Below are positions 1 to 6,306 of a stretch of DNA of 12,466 nt, one piece after another. The first letter of the stretch is position 1, and the number at the start of each line of letters is the position of its first letter. The notes under the pieces are model-generated. The model searched no databases, was not told the DNA's origin, and saw only the letters and a list, made by a program, of their open reading frames with translations. The stretch lies in assembly GCA_014238775.1 (NCBI GenBank), contig JABAAK010000015.1, forward strand, positions 1 to 12,466, given 5' to 3'. The stretch is from Candidatus Paceibacter sp. (GTDB lineage: Bacteria; Patescibacteriota; Minisyncoccia; Phycocordibacterales; JABAAK01). The translations under genes were made by a program, and so were the position numbers.

Positions 1-161
1 CTTTTTTTAGCTTCTTTTCTTTGATGCAAGTAGTCCTCAAGCTCTTTATCAGTCTCAAACGCGAATCCATATATACTAGTCAAACTAGGTTTTGTTTCAT
101 CACCCCAATGAGAAGCTGAAATTCTGTCTACTATAAAAGATTTTGGAGAAACTTTTTTCAT
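1..161 (-). CDS. thrS: Threonyl-tRNA synthetase, downstream piece after an in-frame stop (partial at left edge)
   Basis: This open frame starts at the ATG immediately after the TAA that ends the 162-551 piece, in the same frame, and runs off the window after 53 codons. It reads MKKVSPKSFIVDRISASHWG and continues with a segment containing DETKPSLTSIYGFAF and KELEDYLHQRKEAKKK. This matches the stretch of ThrRS that joins the editing domain to the class II catalytic core (family pattern: W-x-GDE-x-x-x-x-x-L-x-R-IYG-x-AF, then KELE-x-YL-x-x-x-EEAKKRDH). The catalytic core itself (motifs 1-3) would lie outside the window. Either translation reinitiates here on the TAA-ATG junction to give a split enzyme, or the gene is broken or carries a sequence error. 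The ThrRS identity is firm; whether this is an independent protein is not. Confidence 0.72.
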   Translation of the reverse strand, partial: MKKVSPKSFIVDRISASHWGDETKPSLTSIYGFAFETDKELEDYLHQRKEAKK

Positions 162-551
162 TTAATCTATGTGACCACCAGCACACAAATCTACAAAATC
201 ACCACTCCAAACAGCAGTAATCTTTTCTTTATTTTTAACTGCTTGGTCTATAAAAGATTTTTTATATTTATTATCACCAAAAAGTTCTCTAGCATTTTTT
301 TCTTGCAATTCTTTTTGTGTAAATTTATCCCAAGAGGGAAGTATTTGTTGCATTTTCTCTGTTATTTTTGACATATCGTCCTCGGTAAAAGTCTTGCTTG
401 TTTCTACATCATAAAAAAAACCATCATCAGTAGGAGGTCCATATACTAATTTTGCACCTTTATCTATTTCGACAACAGCTGCTCCGAGTAGGTGAGCTAT
501 TGAATGTCTTCTTTTTGTTAATCCGTCCATATTATTATTATTATTACACAT
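162..551 (-). CDS. thrS: Threonyl-tRNA synthetase, N-terminal editing domain, ended by an in-frame TAA
   Basis: ThrRS charges tRNA-Thr and hydrolyses mis-charged Ser-tRNA-Thr in an N-terminal editing domain. This 129-residue product covers that domain: HSIAH (H16, H20) and CAGGH (C123, H127) are the HxxxH and CxxxH editing-site motifs, and GAKLVYGPPTDDGFFYD is the conserved GPP-x-x-x-GF-x-YD region. The N-terminal TGS domain of the E. coli enzyme is absent. The frame ends after GGHID with TAA, where family members continue, and homology resumes at the very next codon (ATG). One base change (TAA to AAA) would restore a continuous gene. The first ATG (551) overlaps the end of dnaE by 8 nt and gives MCNNNNNMDG; an ATG at 530 would omit the asparagine run and is a likely alternative start. 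It may be a pseudogene, a split gene or a sequencing error. Confidence 0.8.
   Translation of the reverse strand: MCNNNNNMDGLTKRRHSIAHLLGAAVVEIDKGAKLVYGPPTDDGFFYDVETSKTFTEDDMSKITEKMQQILPSWDKFTQKELQEKNARELFGDNKYKKSFIDQAVKNKEKITAVWSGDFVDLCAGGHID
531..545. repeat. (ATT)5 trinucleotide tract at the dnaE/thrS junction
   Basis: Five perfect ATT units lie over the last bases of dnaE and the first codons of thrS, where they encode five asparagines on the minus strand. A change in the number of units would keep the thrS frame and only lengthen or shorten the Asn run. It would also shift the distance to the ATG at 530. It may simply reflect the AT bias of the genome. Confidence 0.6.
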
Positions 552-3500
552 TTTTTAATTCTTTAATCTGATTATCTAAAGCATCATCGTATTCTATTAT
601 AAGTGTTGGTTCATTATCTCTTTTGTTCATTTTTGCAGTTATGTTTACACATTTATTTACTACTATCAATTCTTCATATATATCAATCAAGTTATCCGCA
701 TCAAAACAAGCTACTTCAATAGTTTCAAATTCATCCTCAACGGAAAAAAATATCATCATTCCACCTTTTTTATTCTTAACTTTTTTTATCTTAGTTATAA
801 CTACGTTTACAGAAACATAATCACCAACTCTACTTTTTTTCTTTATATCTTCTATTTGAAATTCAGTGTTCTTATTATGTTTTGCTATCGGGTGTCCAGA
901 TATATATACACCTAACAAATTTTTTTCCCAAAATTGATTCTGACTTTCAGAGTCTTTTATCCCTTCCTCTACCAAAACAAGTTCAGTTGATACACTTGAA
1001 CCAGAAAACAAGGTTTTTTGTTCTGATGTTTGTGTTTGTTTGAATTCTTTTTCATATTCAAGTAACATCCCTATGTTTTTCATAAATGTTGCTCTTGTAC
1101 CAAATTCGTCCAAACCTCCAGAACATATCAATGCTTCAAGTGATTTTTTGTTTATAACTTTATAAGAAGACATTCTCTGTAAAAAATTTTTTAAATTACT
1201 AAACTTACCATTCTCTTGCCTTTCTTCTACAATAGCCATAGCAATTTTAGTACCTAAATTTTTTATACTTTTCAAACCAATTCTTATTGAATCTGTGTTT
1301 TCTTCTTCTACTTCATATGCATAAAAGCTTTTATTTATATCTGGTTTTAAAATGGGTATATTTAATTTTTTACATTCACCAAAAAATATAACAGATCTAT
1401 CATAATTTTCAGCTTCAGATGTTAAGGCTGCTGCCATATAATCTGCTGTATAATTTGCTTTCATATATGCTGTCTGATAAGAAACCATTGCATAACTATA
1501 CGCATGTGCTTTGTTAAATCCATATCCAGTAAAAGGTTCAAACAAATCCCAAACAGCAGACGCTTCACTTTTACTCATTTTTGAGTGGTTTACACACCTT
1601 TCTTTAAATTCAATTTCTTGTTCTGCCATAAGTTTTGGAATTTTTTTACCCACTGCCTTACGAAACACATCAACCTCCTTCCAGTCATAATTTGCAAGAG
1701 TTAGTGCTGTATAAAGTAAATCATCCTGATAAACAAGTAATCCATATGAATCTTTAAGGAAAGGTTCCATTTCTGTGTGGAAAGCCTTAGATGATTTTTG
1801 TCCATTTTTTCTTGCTATATATTCATCTATAATTTTTATAGGAACTGGCCTGTATAGAGCGATTATTGCTGATATGTCTGACAAGGTTTCTGGTCGTAGA
1901 TTTTTAACAGTTTGTGTAACTCCTTCTCCTCCTAACTGAAATACGGCAACAGTTTTTCCAGAAGAAAGAAAATCATATGTTTTTTTATCATCTAATGGAA
2001 GAGTAGCTAAGTTTATATTTATTTTGAATCTTTTGTTTACTCTGTTTCTTGCATCAGCTAAGATGGCAAGGTATGAGATACCCAGAATATCAAATTTTAA
2101 CAAACCAACTTCTTCAGATGAGTGCATGTTGTATTGTGTTATTGGTATAGGTTGGTCCAGTGTTTTTTTATCGTATTCTACTGGTATGTAGTTATCTAGA
2201 TTATCTGGTGCGATTAAAACACCCGCTGCGTGTTTTGAGATATGTCTTACATTTCCTTCAATTTTTTTTGCAGTTTCTATAATCTTTTTTGGAATTTCTT
2301 GTGCACAAAAATCTGTAAGTTCTTTTGATTCTTCTAACGCTCTGTCAATAGTCATCATGTGACCTTGATCTCCAAAAGGTATTAATTTTGCAATTCGGTC
2401 ACCAACAGTATATGAAAACCCCATAGCACGAGCAACATCGCGTACGACAGCTCTGGCACTCATGGTTCCAAATGTTCCAATCTGTGCAACTCTTTCTTTT
2501 TTAAAAGTTTTAAATATAAAATTTATAACATTATTTCTTTTGTCGTCTGCTATGTCTATGTCTATATCTGGTGCTGAAGGTCTATATGGATTTAGAAATC
2601 TTTCAAAGGGTATTTTATATTTTAAGGGATCTACATTACTTATAGAGAGTAGATATGATATCAATGATCCTGCAGCAGAACCTCTGGTCATTGTGAGTAT
2701 GTCGTTTTTGTGCATATAGTCGACAATGGTGAGAATAGATAGGAAATAAGGGATGTATTTTTTTGTTTTTATAATATCAAACTCTAATTTAATTCTGTCA
2801 CGAACCTCTTTTGAGTCCTTTATATATACATGGTTTTTTATTGCGTTTTCTATCAGAAAAGCAAATTCATCCTCACAGTTGTCTTTGTGTTTTAGTTTTA
2901 CTTCTGGAAAAATCCAATTTCCAAATTCCAAATATTCTTCTGTTTTTTCATAAATTTCCTCAAGTGAATCAAATGCTTCTTTGTATTTTGTTTTGTAGTT
3001 TTTAAGATCCATAAAAGAAAAATCATAATCAAAAAGTTCTTCTTCTTTATTTGACAATTGATTTTGTTTGATTCTAATTACAACATCTCTAATAGGTTTG
3101 TCTTCTTTTTCTAAATAAAAAACTGGATGTTGTAGTATAGTTTTTATTTTTGTGACATTTCCAAAAGAAACAAGCGAGTCAGTATGTGTTATCGGGGAAA
3201 TGCCAATATATAAATCATCTCCAAATGCCTGTTTGTGTTTTTTTAATTTTTCTTCTGCTGCTTTGAAATTTTTTTCTTTTATTTGAGTTTCTATAATTGA
3301 ATTTTGAAACGGTATAATCTGTATCAATCCGTCTGTGTGTTTTAACATTTCGTCTTCACTTATGTTTGCTGTGTTACTATTTAAATCACTTTGTGCTTTG
3401 TTTATTACTTTAATTAGATTTTTATAACCATTGTTGTTTTTTGCAAGCAAAATAGTGTGTGGTTTTACATTTGTTCCGTTAGATAAATATATAGACACTC

Positions 3501-3699
3501 CGAGAACAGGTTTAATTTTATTTTTTTGACATTCTTTGTAAAAATCTACAGCACCATACATGTTTGAAATATCTGTGAGTGCTAAAAAACTACAATCCAG
3601 TTCTTTTGCTTTTTTAATTATATCTGGTATTTTTATTGTTCCATTTAAAAGAGAATAATGACTGTGTAGATTTATGTACCCAAAGTTTTGGTATTTCAT
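544..3699 (-). CDS. dnaE: DNA polymerase III alpha subunit
   Basis: This is the replicative DNA polymerase catalytic subunit (family C), 1051 residues against 1160 in E. coli. An N-terminal PHP domain begins LHSHYSLLNG (residues 11-20). The palm carries TRGSAAGSLISYLLS and the aspartates D380 and D382 of PDIDIDIADD (378-387), with a third catalytic Asp, D537, in LLKFDILG. LYRPVPIKIIDEYIARKNG and GYGFNKAHAYSYAMVSYQTA are further family blocks. Q894-K-T-L-F898 fits a beta-clamp binding motif, followed by YISGHPI and an OB fold near 955-1040. The protein ends just after the OB fold, so the tau-binding C-terminal domain of E. coli DnaE seems to be missing. The PHP metal site looks decayed: I44 and S69 stand where active PHP domains have His and Glu. 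The ATG at 3699 has no clear ribosome binding site. The gene overlaps thrS by 8 nt, suggesting co-transcription. Confidence 0.97.
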   Translation of the reverse strand: MKYQNFGYINLHSHYSLLNGTIKIPDIIKKAKELDCSFLALTDISNMYGAVDFYKECQKNKIKPVLGVSIYLSNGTNVKPHTILLAKNNNGYKNLIKVINKAQSDLNSNTANISEDEMLKHTDGLIQIIPFQNSIIETQIKEKNFKAAEEKLKKHKQAFGDDLYIGISPITHTDSLVSFGNVTKIKTILQHPVFYLEKEDKPIRDVVIRIKQNQLSNKEEELFDYDFSFMDLKNYKTKYKEAFDSLEEIYEKTEEYLEFGNWIFPEVKLKHKDNCEDEFAFLIENAIKNHVYIKDSKEVRDRIKLEFDIIKTKKYIPYFLSILTIVDYMHKNDILTMTRGSAAGSLISYLLSISNVDPLKYKIPFERFLNPYRPSAPDIDIDIADDKRNNVINFIFKTFKKERVAQIGTFGTMSARAVVRDVARAMGFSYTVGDRIAKLIPFGDQGHMMTIDRALEESKELTDFCAQEIPKKIIETAKKIEGNVRHISKHAAGVLIAPDNLDNYIPVEYDKKTLDQPIPITQYNMHSSEEVGLLKFDILGISYLAILADARNRVNKRFKININLATLPLDDKKTYDFLSSGKTVAVFQLGGEGVTQTVKNLRPETLSDISAIIALYRPVPIKIIDEYIARKNGQKSSKAFHTEMEPFLKDSYGLLVYQDDLLYTALTLANYDWKEVDVFRKAVGKKIPKLMAEQEIEFKERCVNHSKMSKSEASAVWDLFEPFTGYGFNKAHAYSYAMVSYQTAYMKANYTADYMAAALTSEAENYDRSVIFFGECKKLNIPILKPDINKSFYAYEVEEENTDSIRIGLKSIKNLGTKIAMAIVEERQENGKFSNLKNFLQRMSSYKVINKKSLEALICSGGLDEFGTRATFMKNIGMLLEYEKEFKQTQTSEQKTLFSGSSVSTELVLVEEGIKDSESQNQFWEKNLLGVYISGHPIAKHNKNTEFQIEDIKKKSRVGDYVSVNVVITKIKKVKNKKGGMMIFFSVEDEFETIEVACFDADNLIDIYEELIVVNKCVNITAKMNKRDNEPTLIIEYDDALDNQIKELKNV

Positions 3700-3745
3700 A
3701 TAAGAATAGTATACCTAATCAATATTTGGAGTTATTATATTGATA
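3700..3745. promoter_or_regulatory. Divergent dnaE / rnhB intergenic region with possible promoters
   Basis: These 46 bases separate two divergent genes and must hold both start signals unless the promoters lie inside the genes. On the minus strand TATACT (3713-3708) lies 8 nt before the dnaE ATG, which would give an almost leaderless dnaE mRNA. The same spot is a GTATAC palindrome (3709-3714), so TATACC (3710-3715) on the plus strand could serve rnhB, with TTGGTA at 3688-3693 as a possible -35 (16-nt spacer). GGAG at 3728-3731 is one of the few Shine-Dalgarno-like sequences in the window. No strong -35 is visible for dnaE. Confidence 0.35.
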
Positions 3746-4330
3746 ATGAAATATATTGTTGGAATCGATGAAGTTGGAAGGGGAAGTGTTGCTGGTCCTG
3801 TCGTAGTTGGTTTGTGTTTGATAATCAAACACAAACCTGCAATAGAAATTTTAAAAGGAATAAAAGATTCAAAACAATTAAATAAAAAACAAAGAAACGA
3901 GTGGTTTTTAAAACTCAAACATGCAGAAAAAAACAAAATATTATTTTGTGCTACCTCCTTTGTTTCTTCTGAAATAGTAGATAAAAAAGGAATAATATAT
4001 TCTCTAAGAAAAGCAACAAACAGTTGTCTAAGAAAAATTAAAACATATAGACCAGAATCCCTATATGTGTTGCTTGATGGAACACTTATAGCACTAGACC
4101 TTTATACACAGAAAACAATTATAGGTGGAGACAGGACTGAAGTTGCTATATCTGCTGCATCTGTGTATGCAAAAGTAAAAAGGGATTTGTATATGGATTC
4201 TTGCTCTTTAAAATATGCTAATTATAATTTTGACAAAAATAAAGGTTATGGTACCAAAACACACATACAAGCAATAAAAAAATATGGATTATCCAAAATA
4301 CACAGAAAAACATTTTGCACCAAATTCTAG
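3746..4330 (+). CDS. rnhB: Ribonuclease HII
   Basis: RNase HII cuts the RNA strand of RNA/DNA hybrids and starts removal of single ribonucleotides left in DNA. The 194-residue protein opens with YIVGIDEVGRGSVAGPVVVG, the family signature containing catalytic D8 and E9. D111 (VLLDG) and D129 (GGDR), followed by ISAASVYAKVKRD, complete the four acidic residues, with spacing matching E. coli D10/E11/D108/D126. The C-terminal GYGTKTHIQAIKKYG and HRKTF are also typical. I chose ATG 3746 because homologues start right at this block. An in-frame TTG at 3740 has a better-spaced GGAG (8 nt, against 14 nt for the ATG) and would add Met-Ile. The stop is TAG. The gene stands alone, divergent from dnaE and separated from rpmF by that gene's own promoter. 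Codons 22-31 lie within a long palindrome. Confidence 0.95.
   Translation: MKYIVGIDEVGRGSVAGPVVVGLCLIIKHKPAIEILKGIKDSKQLNKKQRNEWFLKLKHAEKNKILFCATSFVSSEIVDKKGIIYSLRKATNSCLRKIKTYRPESLYVLLDGTLIALDLYTQKTIIGGDRTEVAISAASVYAKVKRDLYMDSCSLKYANYNFDKNKGYGTKTHIQAIKKYGLSKIHRKTFCTKF
3809..3837. repeat. Perfect 14-bp inverted repeat with a 1-nt centre, inside rnhB
   Basis: The left arm GGTTTGTGTTTGAT (3809-3822) is followed by a single A and its exact reverse complement ATCAAACACAAACC (3824-3837). In RNA it would fold as a hairpin of about 12-13 pairs with a 3-5 nt loop, 64 nt into the coding sequence. Because it is palindromic, both strands encode GLCLIIKHKP here. Neither side is followed by a T run, so it does not look like an intrinsic terminator. 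Confidence 0.85.
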
Positions 4331-4342
4331 ATAAAAATATAG

Positions 4343-4370
4343 TTGATTTTTTTTATATACTAGTTATAAT
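4343..4370 (+). promoter_or_regulatory. Sigma-70-type promoter of rpmF operon, probably leaderless
   Basis: TTGATT (4343-4348) and a perfect TATAAT (4365-4370) are separated by 16 nt. Transcription would be expected to start about 7 nt after the -10, at or next to the A of the rpmF ATG (4377). The mRNA would then have essentially no 5' leader. No Shine-Dalgarno-like sequence precedes the ATG, which fits this reading. This is the best promoter match in the window and probably drives rpmF through the SET gene. Confidence 0.62.
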
Positions 4371-4376
4371 ATAAGT

Positions 4377-4670
4377 ATGTCAGTTAGAATGAGAATGACC
4401 AAATCAAAAACAGGTTCAAGACGTGCACACCACGGAGTTAAAAACCTATCGCATTGTAATAATGTAGATGGACTTTGTAAATCACACAGAGTGTCTTTGG
4501 ACGGTAAATACAAAGGTAGAGTTGTTATAGATCAATCAAAAAGAGAAGAAAGGATTAAAAGAAGAAAAGAAGAAAAGAAACAAAAAAATCAACCAAAAGA
4601 TGAAACTAATGTTGAACAAAATGAGGTTATTGAAAACAAAACTAATTTAGATCAAGAATTGAAAGTATAA
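4377..4670 (+). CDS. rpmF: 50S ribosomal protein L32 (bL32), zinc-less form with charged C-terminal tail
   Basis: This is a structural protein of the large ribosomal subunit. Residues 1-52 match L32: a basic start MSVRMRMTKSKTGSRRAHH, a ribbon region LSHCNNVDGLCKSHRV, and the conserved YKGRVVID. Typical L32 binds zinc with two CxxC pairs. Here only the first cysteine keeps its place: the second position is Val, the third Ser, and the last pair is replaced by SLDG with one residue fewer, while an extra Cys (in GLCKSH) is out of position. So the zinc ribbon is lost. About 45 lysine- and glutamate-rich residues (roughly 53-97) form a tail not found in standard L32 of about 57 residues and are probably disordered. 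It is the first gene of the operon, 35 nt upstream of nusB. Confidence 0.9.
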   Translation: MSVRMRMTKSKTGSRRAHHGVKNLSHCNNVDGLCKSHRVSLDGKYKGRVVIDQSKREERIKRRKEEKKQKNQPKDETNVEQNEVIENKTNLDQELKV

Positions 4671-4705
4671 ATTTAAATTTGCATATTTGGTTCTTTTAAA
4701 AATAT

Positions 4706-5590
4706 ATGGCTTCTAAAAGATACACAACAAGAGAGACTGTTTTACAAGCCTTATTTGAAGATGAATTTCACAACAAGAATTTTATTTTTGAAAATCTTAT
4801 CAAAATTTTTGACAGGATTAATGAAGAAATTAAAGATTTGTCTGCAGACAAATCGTACGGCGAAATTTTAATAAAGGGGATTACAGCAAAAGTAGAAGAA
4901 ATAGATAAAATTATAGAATCGGTAGCAACAAATTGGTCTATAGACAGAATGCTCGCAGTGGATAGAAATATACTCCGAATTGGGTTGTTTGAAATGTTAT
5001 TTGGGGCTGAATTTGGTACACCACCAAAAGTAGCAATAAACGAAGCTATAGAATTGGCTAAAACTTATGGTGGAAACCAAAGTTACAAATTTATAAATGG
5101 AGTATTAGGAAAGGTGTATACCGAGACATCTAAGGAAGAAGAAACCAAGATATTACCTAAAAAAAATGTGTATGCTGTTGGTGGTTTGGTATATACAAAA
5201 AAAGACAATATTTTTCATTTTGCTTTTGTAAAAGATATTTCAAATAAATGGACACTTCCTAAAAAAACAATTGAAAAAACTGACGATGTTGTGTCTGCCG
5301 TTGTAAGTTGTGTTCAAAGTGAACTAGGGATTTTAAAACCAACCATAGTAACTGAAGTAGAAAATATTTCTTTTATTTCACATCCACCAGAAGGTGTTGT
5401 GAGGAAAGAAGTTAAATATTTTTTAATGTATTCAGAGTTTCAAGATTTAAAATTACATAAATCAGAAGGGTTGACCGAAGCTAAGTGGATTGCTTTTGAT
5501 GATGTTGATCAAATAAAAAAATACAAAGATTTGAATTCTATAATAAAAAAGAGTATTGAGATTGTAAAGAAAACTAAAATAAGCATTTAA
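4706..5590 (+). CDS. nusB: NusB antitermination factor fused to a degenerate Nudix-like domain
   Basis: Residues 1-140 are a complete NusB (RETVLQALFE, VDRNILRIGLFEML, PPKVAINEAIELAKTYG, YKFINGVLGKVY). NusB binds boxA RNA with S10 (NusE) and promotes antitermination and processing of rRNA transcripts. Residues 153-290 form a second domain resembling a Nudix hydrolase: VYAVGGLVYTKKDN, WTLPKK, QSELGI, EAKWIAFDDVD. The Nudix box G-x5-E-x7-RE-U-x-EE-x-G-U is mostly lost: the sites read K187, D193, S201, C202, S205, with only E206, G208 and I209 kept. Pyrophosphohydrolase activity is therefore unlikely, and the domain may bind a nucleotide, RNA or protein. Both domains lie in one uninterrupted frame with a lysine/glutamate-rich linker (about 141-152). 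The gene sits between rpmF and rnc (11-nt gap), an rRNA-related setting. No ribosome binding site is seen. NusB is certain; Nudix is a moderate call. Confidence 0.9.
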   Translation: MASKRYTTRETVLQALFEDEFHNKNFIFENLIKIFDRINEEIKDLSADKSYGEILIKGITAKVEEIDKIIESVATNWSIDRMLAVDRNILRIGLFEMLFGAEFGTPPKVAINEAIELAKTYGGNQSYKFINGVLGKVYTETSKEEETKILPKKNVYAVGGLVYTKKDNIFHFAFVKDISNKWTLPKKTIEKTDDVVSAVVSCVQSELGILKPTIVTEVENISFISHPPEGVVRKEVKYFLMYSEFQDLKLHKSEGLTEAKWIAFDDVDQIKKYKDLNSIIKKSIEIVKKTKISI

Positions 5591-5601
5591 TTTTATATAA
5601 A

Positions 5602-6303
5602 ATGAATATCAATGATAACACACAAACCCAAGATTTTAACAAATTAGAAGAAAATATTTCTTATACGTTTTTGGATAAAAAATTATTACAAGTAGCTATT
5701 ACTCACAAGTCTTTTGTAAATGAGAACACAGGGTACACACACAACGAAAGAATGGAATATTTCGGAGACACTGTTTTACAGATGTGTATTACTGAACACT
5801 TATACAAAACATGCACAGATTTAGATGAAGGTGTAATGTCTCTAATAAGGGCATCAGTAGTAAATACAAATTCATTATATAAAGTTGCAACTAAACTGGG
5901 ATTAGATAAATTTGTTTTAACTTCAAAAGGTGTAAATGTGTCTTTAAAAAGTGGGTTCATAGTTTTATCAAACATAGTTGAAGCCATAATAGGAGCTATT
6001 TATTTAGACGGAGGTATTGATGCATCAACTAAATTCATAGAGAAAAATTTCTTTAAAGAAATTGATTTATTAATTAGGTCGAAAGATTGGCAGGATCCAA
6101 AAACTCAACTACAAGAATTAACCCAAAAAAAACATAAATGTATTCCACAGTATGTGGTTACAGACGAATCAGGTCCTGATCACAAAAAAAAGTTTACTAT
6201 AGATGTTTTAATAGAGGGCAAGAAAATAGCCAGTGGTGCCGGTGATTCAAAAAGAAATGCCGAGTTTGTGGCGGCCACTGAGGCAATTAAGAAGTATAAT
6301 TAA
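5602..6303 (+). CDS. rnc: Ribonuclease III
   Basis: RNase III cleaves double-stranded RNA, including the stems that release 16S and 23S rRNA precursors. The 233-residue protein has an N-terminal nuclease domain with the signature NERMEYFGDTVL (48-59; E49, E52 and D56 present), then DEGVMSLIRASVVN and NIVEAIIGAIYLDGG (124-138) with E127. A double-stranded RNA binding domain follows (about 163-232: DPKTQLQELTQKK, PQYVV, GAGDSKRNAEFVAATEAIKKY). The position of E. coli metal ligand D114, three before the catalytic Glu (E117), is Asn124 here. D56 and E127, equivalent to D45 and E117, are intact, so activity is still expected. The gene follows nusB after 11 nt and precedes smc by 3 nt; rnc-smc is a common bacterial gene pair. 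Length is normal for the family (226 in E. coli). Confidence 0.96.
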   Translation: MNINDNTQTQDFNKLEENISYTFLDKKLLQVAITHKSFVNENTGYTHNERMEYFGDTVLQMCITEHLYKTCTDLDEGVMSLIRASVVNTNSLYKVATKLGLDKFVLTSKGVNVSLKSGFIVLSNIVEAIIGAIYLDGGIDASTKFIEKNFFKEIDLLIRSKDWQDPKTQLQELTQKKHKCIPQYVVTDESGPDHKKKFTIDVLIEGKKIASGAGDSKRNAEFVAATEAIKKYN

Positions 6304-6306
6304 TTT

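Noticed and set aside
1-164. Recoding of TAA (or suppressor reading) to explain the interrupted thrS
   Set aside because: TAA ends most other genes in this window at the correct family boundaries (dnaE, rpmF, rnc, smc), so general reassignment is not tenable; only local readthrough remains possible.
3715-3936. Minus-strand open frame of 73 codons over the start of rnhB
   Set aside because: It is antisense to the conserved RNase HII signature and its only notable feature, a shared decapeptide, comes from the palindrome reading the same on both strands.
4331-4360. Possible terminator between rnhB and rpmF because of the T run at 4347-4354
   Set aside because: No stable inverted repeat precedes the T run; it is better explained as the spacer of the rpmF promoter.
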